DNA of 64,000 bases, taken from assembly GCA_023953835.1 (NCBI GenBank), contig JAMLJB010000001.1, positions 2,391,501-2,455,500 of the forward strand, in the 5' to 3' direction. The notes under the pieces are model-generated. The model was given only the letters and a program-made list of their open reading frames with translations. It had not been told where the DNA came from and ran no database searches. This stretch comes from Rhizobiaceae bacterium. Its GTDB lineage: Bacteria > Pseudomonadota > Alphaproteobacteria > Rhizobiales > Rhizobiaceae. Made by a program: the position numbers and the translations under genes. Numbering within the stretch: position 1 is the first letter of the stretch; the number at the start of each line of letters is the position of its first letter. This document shows positions 43,356 to 52,109 of this stretch, piece after piece.

Positions 43356-45071
43356 TCAGTCGGCAGCGAGGAAACTATCCGCTGCCTTTTCCGCCAACAT
43401 TGTCGTGGCAATATTTGTGTTGCCGCGTATAACACGTGGCATGATGGAAGCGTCCGCGACCGCAAGTCCCGGCATGCCATGGACCTCGCACCGGGTATCG
43501 ACCACCGACATCTTGTCCGCCTTCGCCCCCATTTTGCAGGTACCCGATGGGTGAAAATGGCCGGCGACATTCTCACGTAGATGAGAGTGGAGCAAATCCT
43601 GATCCTTGAGCAAATCCTCCAGTGAGTTGCTTTCCTTGCTGAGTCGTTTGACCGCAAAATCCGACAGCTGTGGCAGCGCATCCATTGCCAAGGATATGGC
43701 GGATGCCTTCAGCCAGTTCGACGTACTCAGTCGATTCAGCTGTCGAATCTTGTCAGTGTAGTTGATCGGGAAATGGGCAGTCGTCACCGCGCCCAATTCC
43801 GGCGAGCACGCAAGGTTCGCGGCGGTGCGAAACGCATTCGCCAGCCGCAAAAGGTCTTCCTCACGATCGAGGAAATTGAACTCGATGAGCGGATCGAGGC
43901 GTTGTGCGTCGCGGCGAACAGTTACCGAACCTACCGATCTTGGCTTGAGCAGCGTCGGGGCCAGGACGCCGATCTGACGCCCGAGCGCGTTCCATGAGGA
44001 TTTGCTCTGGACGTTGATATAGATATCGCTGCCTTCGCCATCCTCGCTGCTCAAACGCATGCATCCTGTTGGATGCGGTCTTAGATTGCGCGCATGACGC
44101 GCACCCCGCACCACTCTCATTCCGATGTAGAGCACAGGGTGGTTTTGCAGATTCTGCCCGACACCGGGCAGATCGAGGTTCACAGTTATACCCGCAGCCT
44201 GGAGTTGTGCTGCAGGGCCAATTCCGCTGCGCAGCAGCAGGAGCGGGGAATGAAGCGCGCCTGCCGAGACTATCACGTGGCGGGCACGAACCTGGAGTGT
44301 ATGCGCGTGTGTGCTTGCGCGAAACCCAACGACCTTTTTCCCGTCCATGGACAGGTCTTCGACTTGCGTGTTCGACAAGATGCGGAGGTTCGCACGTGCG
44401 CGAACCGAGGCATCGAGATAGCGCGTTGCATTTGTCGCGCGCCCTTCGTCCGAACTGCTCATTGCCTGCATGCAGAAACCGTCTCGGAAATCCCAGTTCA
44501 TGTCCTCAATGAAGTCAAGACCGCGTGACCGGGCGAAAGCTTCTGCGCTCCGCGTGAATTCAGGCCACATTTCGTGGGGGGTGCGACGGATCGGGATCGG
44601 GCCATCCTGGCCGTGGCCTTCTCCGCGAAAATTGAGATCGTTTTCGAGCCGAATGAAATATGGAAGCACGTCTCGCCAGCTCCAGCCGCTGGCGCCAAGC
44701 TCTTCCCATTCGTCATAGTCTACGGGACAGCCGCGCAACGCGAGCGTGCCCATTACCGAGGAGCCACCGCCCATCACCCGAGCCTGGTCGATTGGTACCG
44801 CGGGCGAAGTGGCGGTCGTGCGCCAGTGCGCTTTCAGGCCGGGCCACATGTAGGATTTATTGTAGTATGAAGTGGGATAGACGTCAGCGATGTCACTCGG
44901 CACGTTGTCGGGTGCAAAATCCATACCGGCTTCGACCAGCACGACCGAGTTTGATGACCGCGCAGACAGGCGATTTGCAAGGACGCATCCTGCGGAACCG
45001 GCACCGATGATCGCATAGTCGCACTCGATTGTGCTGATTTTGGGTTGCTCGCGCTCGCCACTCATTCGCAT
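43356..45071 (-). CDS. GMC-family FAD oxidoreductase (choline dehydrogenase-like)
   Basis: A 571-residue flavoprotein. The ADP-binding motif DYAIIGAGSAGCVLANRLSA is near the N-terminus, GGGSSVMGTLALRGCPVDYD is the first GMC signature, and HVIVSAGALHSPLLLLRSGI the second. The active-site C-terminal region has GHFHPSGTCKMGAKADKMSV (catalytic His) and MPRVIRGNTNIATTMLAEKA. It would oxidise an alcohol. Met1 or Met3 (45065) may be the start; GGAG lies upstream of both. It is probably the last gene of the reverse operon starting at BKACE 2. Confidence 0.9.
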   Translation of the reverse strand: MRMSGEREQPKISTIECDYAIIGAGSAGCVLANRLSARSSNSVVLVEAGMDFAPDNVPSDIADVYPTSYYNKSYMWPGLKAHWRTTATSPAVPIDQARVMGGGSSVMGTLALRGCPVDYDEWEELGASGWSWRDVLPYFIRLENDLNFRGEGHGQDGPIPIRRTPHEMWPEFTRSAEAFARSRGLDFIEDMNWDFRDGFCMQAMSSSDEGRATNATRYLDASVRARANLRILSNTQVEDLSMDGKKVVGFRASTHAHTLQVRARHVIVSAGALHSPLLLLRSGIGPAAQLQAAGITVNLDLPGVGQNLQNHPVLYIGMRVVRGARHARNLRPHPTGCMRLSSEDGEGSDIYINVQSKSSWNALGRQIGVLAPTLLKPRSVGSVTVRRDAQRLDPLIEFNFLDREEDLLRLANAFRTAANLACSPELGAVTTAHFPINYTDKIRQLNRLSTSNWLKASAISLAMDALPQLSDFAVKRLSKESNSLEDLLKDQDLLHSHLRENVAGHFHPSGTCKMGAKADKMSVVDTRCEVHGMPGLAVADASIMPRVIRGNTNIATTMLAEKAADSFLAAD

Positions 45072-45180
45072 TAACTCCGGCAGATTGATCGATTACCCCG
45101 TTTGGGCGCCACAGCAACCTGCAATGCATTATTATGCTTGCAGCGAGGCACGAGTGAATCGCTGCGTGCTGAATTTCGGC

Positions 45181-46080
45181 CTAGGCCGGTCGGCGAATGG
45201 TGTTCCGTAGCACGCCGATGCCGTCGATTTCGGCTTCCACGACATCTCCCTCTTGCAGCCAGACTTGCGGCACCAACCCCATTCCAACGCCGGATGGCGT
45301 GCCGGTGGTGATGATGTCTCCGGTCTCGAGAGTCAGTCCTGCCGAGAGGCTTTCAATGATCTCATCGATCCCGAAAAGCATGTCGGTGGTAACGGAATCC
45401 TGTCTGGTCTCGCCGTTGACCCTCAAGGTGATGCGATGCCCGTCCGGAGCGCCAAACTCGTCGGCTGTCACGATCCAGGGGCCGATCGGGCAGGTCGTGT
45501 CCAAGGTTTTGCCCTTGAAGAACTGGACATGTCGGAATTGAAGATCGCGTGCAGAGACATCATTCAGGACTGTATATCCGAAGATGACGGAACGCGCGTC
45601 CTCCCGGCTCACATCACGGCACGTTTTTCCAATTATGACCGCCAGTTCGACTTCGTAATCAAGTTGCTTCGTGACGTTTTCGCTGACGTTGACCTCATCC
45701 TCGTGGCCAATGACGGTGGTGGGCGCTTTGGTGAAGAATTCGGGTGCTTTGGGAAAGATTGGCTCAACTCCCCGTGCTCTTGCGCCTTCTTCGATATGCA
45801 GTCTGTAATTGCGCCCGACGCAGAACACGTTCTTGGACGGCCTCGGAATTGGAGCACGAAGTCGGCATTCACCCAGTGGGACCCAAAAAGTACCGCTTTC
45901 CTCCGTTGATCTGACAGCATTCCTTGCGCCGGTCAGCGCCGTAGCGCCGCCTTCAATGAACTTCTCCACCGAGCGTGGCGCGGATGGCCATGCGGATTGC
46001 AGATCAAGAAGACGATTATGCTCAACGTCGACAATCCCGACAGAATCCTGACCGTCACGGAGGAATGTAGCAATACGCAT
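45181..46080 (-). CDS. Fumarylacetoacetate hydrolase (FAH) family protein
   Basis: A 299-residue enzyme of the family that cleaves or hydrates acylpyruvates and 2-oxo-4-enoates. NVFCVGRNYRLHIEEGARAR, PEFFTKAPTTVIGHEDEV, LDYEVELAVIIGKTCRDVSR (metal-binding Glu pair), FGYTVLNDVSARDLQFRHVQ (metal Asp) and GDIITTGTPSGVGMGLVPQV are the standard blocks. It lies between the IclR gene and the GMC gene on the same strand, with gaps of 80 and 110 bases. Confidence 0.92.
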   Translation of the reverse strand: MRIATFLRDGQDSVGIVDVEHNRLLDLQSAWPSAPRSVEKFIEGGATALTGARNAVRSTEESGTFWVPLGECRLRAPIPRPSKNVFCVGRNYRLHIEEGARARGVEPIFPKAPEFFTKAPTTVIGHEDEVNVSENVTKQLDYEVELAVIIGKTCRDVSREDARSVIFGYTVLNDVSARDLQFRHVQFFKGKTLDTTCPIGPWIVTADEFGAPDGHRITLRVNGETRQDSVTTDMLFGIDEIIESLSAGLTLETGDIITTGTPSGVGMGLVPQVWLQEGDVVEAEIDGIGVLRNTIRRPA

Positions 46081-46160
46081 TTTCTACCTCTGAACTATCC
46101 TGTGCAAGCCATGTCTGCCACGAACCTGCGAATCAAAAACCTGTATGAATGCGGCGATGA

Positions 46161-46952
46161 CTAGATGTGCTTTGCACCCATCGCCGTCAGCGCCGAGGTA
46201 AGTTCCGCCGCCTGCTCGCGCACAATTGCGCCGATCTCATCGAGACCCCTGCACGGCACCCGTGATTGCGGAATCGAAACAGTCAAAGCCCCGACCGCTG
46301 TGCCGTGCGAAAACACTGCTGAGGCCACGCCGGTGACGCCCATGACGCGTTCCTCGATACTCAGGGCATATCCGCGCTTGCGAGTTATGAGCAAATCGGC
46401 TTCCAGTTCGGGGATTGTTGCCAAGGTGCTCGCTGTGTACCGGATCAGGTCGAGCGTGGTGAGGTCGAAATCAGGCAAGGAGGCCAAGATCGCCTTGCCA
46501 ACTGCGCCGGCATTCAGAGGCATGCGCGCTCCAAGCGGCTGTATATGTCGGACAAGGTGCGTGCTTTCGACGCGATTGATGTATGTGCAAAATCCGTCGC
46601 CAACTGAATATGTCGCGAGGTAACAGGTCTCGTCGATACGCTTGGCCAGATCGCTCATGGTTGCGCGAGCGATCTGCAGGACCGGCACGACTCCGAACAC
46701 GCGTGCCGAGAGCGAAAGCAGGCGCGGACCGACAATATAGCTTCCGTTGCTCGTCTGCTCCGTGTAGCCGCCCCTGGCGAGGAACTGCAATGTCCGATGA
46801 GTAGAACTCCGGCTGCTGCCGGTCTGCTCTGCGATTGCGCGAATGCTGGACCCCTCGGGTTGCTCTGACAATGCGTACATCGTTTCAACGACGAGGTTTA
46901 CCAGTCCCCCGCTCTCTTTAGACGTACTGGTCTGCTTTGATCTTGACTTCAC
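46161..46952 (-). CDS. IclR-family transcriptional regulator (copy 2)
   Basis: A 263-residue close paralogue of the 23857 regulator. Winged helix SSIRAIAEQTGSSRSSTHRT, effector domain GARMPLNAGAVGKAILASLP and RGYALSIEERVMGVTGVASA. The start (MKSRSKQTSTSKESGGLVNL) overlaps the end of BKACE 2 by 35 bases, so it is co-transcribed with that enzyme from operator copy 8. The near-identical recognition helices suggest that both IclR copies bind the same palindrome. Confidence 0.92.
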   Translation of the reverse strand: MKSRSKQTSTSKESGGLVNLVVETMYALSEQPEGSSIRAIAEQTGSSRSSTHRTLQFLARGGYTEQTSNGSYIVGPRLLSLSARVFGVVPVLQIARATMSDLAKRIDETCYLATYSVGDGFCTYINRVESTHLVRHIQPLGARMPLNAGAVGKAILASLPDFDLTTLDLIRYTASTLATIPELEADLLITRKRGYALSIEERVMGVTGVASAVFSHGTAVGALTVSIPQSRVPCRGLDEIGAIVREQAAELTSALTAMGAKHI

Positions 46953-47841
46953 TACTTCTTGCCTTGTCTCCCAGGCCTATGATTTCCCTGGCTTCTTGAG
47001 GCGTTGCGATATCCCTGCCGATTTCGCGTGCGATGCGGACGATCTTTTCGACGAGTTCGGCGTTGGTGCGTGCATATTCGCCGTCACGCACGAAGGGATT
47101 GTCCTCCATTCCGACGCGGACGTGGCCGCCGGCGGCAATCGCGGCGCTGAGCACTTTCCAATGCTCCTTGGGGTCCATCACACTGGCGTTCCAGTTGGCG
47201 CCCTCCGGCAGATGGCGCTGCATATACAGGACCGCATCCGGCGTAGGAGGCGTCCATGCGCCACCCTTCCAGCCGAAGAAGCAGGTGATCCAGACCGGGT
47301 CTGCAAGCAGGCCCTTGTCGATCATGCGCTGCGCATTCCAGAAGCCCCCTGTGTGGAAGGCCTCGACCTCGATCTTGATGCCCAGCTCAGAGCAGAGCGT
47401 GCAGTATTCCTCAAGCTCGGTGCGAGAGTGAATGCCGTAGATCTCCTTGGGAACGCGGCTGGGATCATAGTCGAAGCATTCGTCATGGGCGACGAATGCC
47501 ACTGAAAGCATATCCGGCTTGTAGGTCCGAATGAGCTCCTTGCGCTGCGCAAACCTGCCGCTGGCAATGCCGTACTGCATGATCGTGTCGCGCTGGCTCA
47601 TGATCGCTTCCCGCATCTTGCCCCAGCCGGGGATCTCCAGCGAAGACAGCCGCGCGCCGTCCGGCTGGGGCGCGTCGTCAAGCTTGCGCGGTCCGTGAAT
47701 ATGGCTGATCGCCGCACCGGCATCGATACCGCGCAGGTATTCGGCAACCACCGCATCCACACCCTTGGGCGTCGGGTTGTACGGATTTCCGGGAAAAGCC
47801 GAGTCGCTGTCGCAGGTCACTGTGATGATGAGCTTTTCCAT
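46918..47841 (-). CDS. Beta-keto acid cleavage enzyme (BKACE, DUF849), copy 2
   Basis: A 307-residue enzyme identical to copy 1 (18862-19746) up to about residue 287, after which it ends with GLGDKARSSEVKIKADQYV instead of KLPKSP. Metal-binding motifs ISHIHGP and GMEDNPF are intact. The divergent C-terminus follows from the duplication breakpoint at 46979. It is the first gene of the reverse operon with IclR 2, FAH and GMC. Confidence 0.9.
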   Translation of the reverse strand: MEKLIITVTCDSDSAFPGNPYNPTPKGVDAVVAEYLRGIDAGAAISHIHGPRKLDDAPQPDGARLSSLEIPGWGKMREAIMSQRDTIMQYGIASGRFAQRKELIRTYKPDMLSVAFVAHDECFDYDPSRVPKEIYGIHSRTELEEYCTLCSELGIKIEVEAFHTGGFWNAQRMIDKGLLADPVWITCFFGWKGGAWTPPTPDAVLYMQRHLPEGANWNASVMDPKEHWKVLSAAIAAGGHVRVGMEDNPFVRDGEYARTNAELVEKIVRIAREIGRDIATPQEAREIIGLGDKARSSEVKIKADQYV

Positions 47842-47918
47842 AACCGTCCCGTTGAATGCATTTCTGATCTCAGTACGGGACAGCTATCAAATAGGACATG
47901 GTCCCGTCAATAGGGACA
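46979..47918 (-). repeat. 940-bp inverted duplication, right copy
   Basis: Reverse-complement copy of 18785-19724, from just before the operator to eight codons before the copy 1 stop. The two copies are about 27 kb apart in inverted orientation, so homologous recombination between them would flip the intervening segment. Confidence 0.9.
47883..47918 (-). promoter_or_regulatory. Island operator/promoter copy 8 (BKACE 2 operon)
   Basis: On the minus strand: GTCCC (47913-47917), TTGACG (47905-47910), GGGACCATGTCC (47894-47905) and GATAGC (47883-47888). It is identical to copy 3 because it lies inside the 940-bp duplication. The GTCCCGT / ACGGGAC leader repeat is also duplicated. Confidence 0.85.
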
Positions 47919-48397
47919 TTTAGGATTCGGCAATGCGGGCGCGCATTTCCACTTGCGAGGTTTTTGTGCCTTGGCGGCGTTCTTCGAGCTTCCAGCTGGC
48001 CTCTCGATGCCGCGGGTAGAGTGCCCCGTCTTCTGGCTTGGCCGTCGCCGGCTCCAGTCGACCATCGAATGGACTCCATGGCTGGTTTGAAGCCTACCTC
48101 AGTGGCACCTGGCTCACCTCGAAGCTTGACACGATATTTCCAGGATCGGACGTATTCACATGGCGACCGGCAGGGATACGACCGACGTCACACTGTCAAA
48201 GCTTCGGGTCAGCTTCGAATTTCGAAGTGATCAAAGATGAAGTCGCGTAGGTCTGGCGGATACGTCTGCTTTGCGCCCCCATCCCGGTCATTCATCCCCT
48301 CAGAAACTTCTACCGGAAGCGGACATGCTTGCCGCCTAAGCGATCGTGGGTTGCTCCGCGCTCTCCACCGGTACTCCTCCCCTGTGACCTACCAATT
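47919..48397. other. Gap between catabolic island and defence patch
   Basis: About 480 bases without a supportable gene. Frames are short, lack ribosome-binding sites and resemble nothing I know. It may be decayed mobile DNA at the island boundary. Confidence 0.5.
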
Positions 48398-49867
48398 TCA
48401 GAATGGTTCGTCCTTTGCATCAAGCTTCGCCCATCGATATCGCCTGACCGGGTGCTCATCCGTCTTGAAGCCGACGGCCTCCACGACGTGCACCGTGATG
48501 CCTGCAGGATCGACCTTAAGCGTGATCTCGCGGTTATCGTAATTCGTCCTCAGCTCAGCCCAATCGATGGCTGACGGATCGAAGAAGCTAGGTGTCGCCG
48601 GCTTCTTAGGCTCTGGCTCGGGCGGCGGCACGCGCTCGATTACGGTGTACTCGCGTTCGGGACCATCCGCTGTGTCATGGCAAGTATCAGCACTGAGGTC
48701 GGTGCCTTTGGGAATATCCATCTCTTCGGCGCGCGACGCCTTTTGAAAGAGCACCACGTTGACGCCCTCATTGCCGGCTTGGACGGACGGGAAGATGATT
48801 CCGTCCAAGGGAACTTTCCCTTCGGTAGCGAGATAATCAGCGATGGCCTGCGTCGCCAGATATTCACTGTCCTGGTCATCGGGCATGACGGGCCGCGCGA
48901 TGCGCCCCGTAAGCTTGCGCAGGAACATCACCCGGCCCAGACGCCGCGCGTAGCCCGGATCGAAGATGCTCCCGCCTTCGCTGATTTGCTCCAGCTTGTT
49001 GAGGTCAAGCAGGCGAAGCGGCCGAACGATCTCAAAGCGGGCGATTGCCACCTGGCTACCGACGGGCGGCCGTACCTCCGCGAGAGCGATATGAGGCTCG
49101 GTCGCGCCATAGAATGTCGAAATCCCCTTGGCGTTCATGCGGCCGGCGGCCGCGAGCGACGATGGCGGTGCGCCCATTCCCCGGTCGGGGCGCATCAAAG
49201 CGGTCTTCAGCTTGTCATCCGATTGGAAGGCACGCGCACGGAATAGCTCGCTTAGGGCCGTACCCGGCCCAGCATCGACAATTAGAGTTTCGCTGTCACG
49301 CGTGCGGAGCTGATCGATGTCATCGAAGAGCGCGGAGAGCTGTGCGGCAGCCGTTCGGCTGAAGAAGCGCGCTTCGGATTTTATGGTCCGCTCAAAGAGT
49401 CGCCAGCCCTCTTGCCACTCTTCATCGCCCGGCATGATCTCTTCGTAGTGCGCTTCTTCAGCAAAGGGCGTTTCCTCGCCCATCTGGTCCATTTCGAAGT
49501 CGTCGTGCTCATAGGCCAGAATTGCCTGGATGTCGCCAGCGGCCTCCTCGGGAATGTCGGCGGCATTCATGATCGCATAGATCGTCTGCTCGCCCTCCCG
49601 CTCCCATGAATAGTCGATCTCCGGATCCTTCTGCATGGCCCACTCGAAGCCATCGGGATCGGTGGGGGTGCGCGTATAATGATCCTCGAAGGCGTGTTCG
49701 ATGCACCCAGCCATCTCTTCGAGCGTATAGGATTTTCCGCTCTCGCCGCAATAGTGGCACACCCGATCGGCGCCATCACGGCTGATCTCGTCGGAGAGAT
49801 ATTTTTCCCCGACACAACCAGCGCAAATTGCCTTCTCTTGCAGTTCTTCCACCTGCCAATTCTCCAT
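48398..49867 (-). CDS. RES-domain protein with zinc-ribbon/HEPN_RES-type N-terminus
   Basis: A 489-residue protein. ATG 49867 is chosen because AAGGAG precedes it. The N-terminus has CxxC pairs (AICAGC and VCHYC) followed by an acidic helical region, like the HEPN_RES_NTD1 type. The RES domain begins near ELFRARAFQSDD and contains GRMNAKGISTFYGATEPHIA followed by LAEVR, then IIFPSVQAGNEGVNVVLF, covering the Arg, Glu and Ser that name the family. Stand-alone RES toxins degrade NAD+; longer versions like this are found near defence genes. No adjacent Xre-type antitoxin is visible. A C-terminal tail of about 100 residues follows the RES domain. Confidence 0.8.
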   Translation of the reverse strand: MENWQVEELQEKAICAGCVGEKYLSDEISRDGADRVCHYCGESGKSYTLEEMAGCIEHAFEDHYTRTPTDPDGFEWAMQKDPEIDYSWEREGEQTIYAIMNAADIPEEAAGDIQAILAYEHDDFEMDQMGEETPFAEEAHYEEIMPGDEEWQEGWRLFERTIKSEARFFSRTAAAQLSALFDDIDQLRTRDSETLIVDAGPGTALSELFRARAFQSDDKLKTALMRPDRGMGAPPSSLAAAGRMNAKGISTFYGATEPHIALAEVRPPVGSQVAIARFEIVRPLRLLDLNKLEQISEGGSIFDPGYARRLGRVMFLRKLTGRIARPVMPDDQDSEYLATQAIADYLATEGKVPLDGIIFPSVQAGNEGVNVVLFQKASRAEEMDIPKGTDLSADTCHDTADGPEREYTVIERVPPPEPEPKKPATPSFFDPSAIDWAELRTNYDNREITLKVDPAGITVHVVEAVGFKTDEHPVRRYRWAKLDAKDEPF

Positions 49868-50186
49868 CCCAACTCCTTCATCGTCATGCAACTTTACCAA
49901 CTGCGCGCTTGCCGATCATGACAAAAAAAATGTCCGACCAGGCGGGGGCGGGATGGCGACGAGCTCGACAGTTGGTTAGACCGGTGCCGTCGCTGCCGCC
50001 TCCGGAGTGTGGTCTGCCAGGGGCTCTGGAGGGCGTAACTGAAGTTTCTCAGCGCCAGCTTGAATTCTGCGGCAAACAATGGGTAACTTTTCGAATCGCC
50101 GCTACTCGGGGGAGACGGTGCGACCACCAAAGAATGCCTGGCCGGATACCGCTGGAAGTAGAGGTATCCTATTCTTTGCACAGCTG
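49868..50186. other. Divergent gap between RES and HEPN genes
   Basis: About 320 bases containing a possible upstream start (ATG 50079) for the next gene. No other feature recognised. Confidence 0.4.
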
Positions 50187-51885
50187 ATGAGCGAGATGCT
50201 CATCCCGACTACCTTTGAAAGCTTTCGCGTCTACTCTCTGGATACGAACGCGCGTCTGAAGGAAGCGCTCCAGCTTTGCGATGATGTGAGGCGGGAGCGG
50301 GTTCCACAGGCAGTTCTGGAACCAATTGTCGAAGAGTTGACCTGGTCTTTCGGGAAGGACTCGGCCGCAAAAGATTTAGCGGAGCAGGAAATCGCTTCGC
50401 TATCGAAGATTATGAAAAGTAAAGGCTTTTCCATTGAGGCGATGGCTTCCCACATTCGCCTGATCCTGAAGCTGATTTCCAGAGCCTACAAGAGTAAGCT
50501 GGAAGAGCTGATCCTTGCCTGTTTCGACCAGCCTAACCAAAAAATCGAAGTTCGTAAGCTTGCTGGATTTTACTGTAGCCACCTCATCAATCTCGGATAC
50601 TCACGACGGTATGTCCTGAGCGTTGTCGATGAGTTCTTTTTCTCGGAAGACATCCAGCGCATCGGCCGCAGCACCTTGTCCAAGTTCTTTCGCGAGTTCG
50701 ATGGCAAGGAGAAGCGTTTCATTGTCCTCGCGGCCGTGACACGGGACCTTGGCGCATACCTTCAGAGGCTCGGTTATGTGATCCGCCTCAAGGAGGACTT
50801 CGAGAATGAACAGATCGATACTCTCCAGCTGAATCCTGGCCATGAAAACCTGCCCGCCGTTCTTGAAATTCAGCTGTCCCACCTGGACCCACACGGGGCC
50901 ATGGATTCCTGCTATCAGCTGCTCGGTGCCCAGCGGGCGATTGCCTACCTTGATCCCTACGGGATGCAGGTCGAGTGGGGCCACACCATGCATGTTACCC
51001 GACTGCGGGCTCAGCAGGGCGTGGCTATCACCAAGGGCGACTTCCTCTCGGCACGAAAGCGAACGGCGAGTGCCAAGACGCCGATCCGCAGTAAGACGAT
51101 CAGCAACTACGCGCGGAGCATCAGCGAGAATTTCGATGCACCTTCAACCGAGCGGCTGCTTAGCTCCATCAGGACCGCCGCACTGGCGCGGACATCGGGC
51201 AGTCCGGAGAACCAGCTCATATCCCTCTGGTCAGCAGTGGAGGTCCTTCTGAGCGAACCCCAAGGACGAAGCGAGAATCGTTCATTATGCATCCCTGATC
51301 GCACCATGCATTGTGTCCCGTCATAGCCGCCGACAGGTCAATGCGGTCTATGAAGAACTCCTTATCGGACACCGAACGAAACTCAACCGGCTGCTGCGGG
51401 CAATGCCGGAGTACAGGGAGATGCAAGGCTATCGGGCGTTCTCGCAGCTCATGTTCCTCCCCGAGCACGCCGACCGCCGGACGATCCTGACCGGCATCCT
51501 AAAGGACAACCCTTTAGCCCTTCACAGGGTTTGGAAGCTCCAGAATGACTATAAGGATGTGAAGTCGGCAAATCGGACGATTTGCGACCATGCGGACCGC
51601 GTCCGTTGGCAGATCCATCGGGTTTACAGGGCGCGTAACCAGCTTGTGCACGCCGGGCGGACGCCGAGCTACCTCGAGTCGGTAATACTCAACCTGGCCG
51701 AATACTATCGGTCTTCGATCGCTACGATCGTGAATCGAGCCAAACAAGAGGACGGAAAGTCTGACATCGATCAAATCGTTGCCGAGATCGGCATCAAGTA
51801 CGGCATTTTCCGAGACGTGTATGCCGGCCGAGCAGCGGCTCCCTTGACCTCCGAACAGGTGGCGATGCTTATGGACTGGCTTTAG
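50187..51885 (+). pseudogene. HEPN-domain protein interrupted by a frameshift
   Basis: Two adjacent frames encode one protein of about 560 residues. The first runs from ATG 50187 (or 50079) to LWSAVEVLLSEPQG, then reads out of frame to a stop at 51326. The second frame continues the sequence as NPKDEARIVHYASLIAPCIV from about 51256 and ends at 51885. One base gained or lost near 51250-51260 explains it. The C-terminal part has RNQLVHAG, an R-x4-H motif of HEPN ribonucleases, preceded by a long helical region. No family name recognised for the first 350 residues. It may be dead, or a sequencing error. Confidence 0.72.
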
Positions 51886-52109
51886 CTCGCATCTGAACGG
51901 CCGCTTCTAACAACAGCATTTCGTAAGCTGCCAGTCCGTTCTCGGCCCGATGTGCCAGAATGAATCCTTCTCGGGATGGACGGTCAAAGGATTCGTATAG
52001 GTCTCGATCTGGTGGAAACCCGCCTCCATGTTAAACGATCACGAGAACTTTCTCTCCGCCATAAGCAGACACGGCCCGGCGGTTTCCGCCCCAACGCCCA
52101 TGAACAGAT

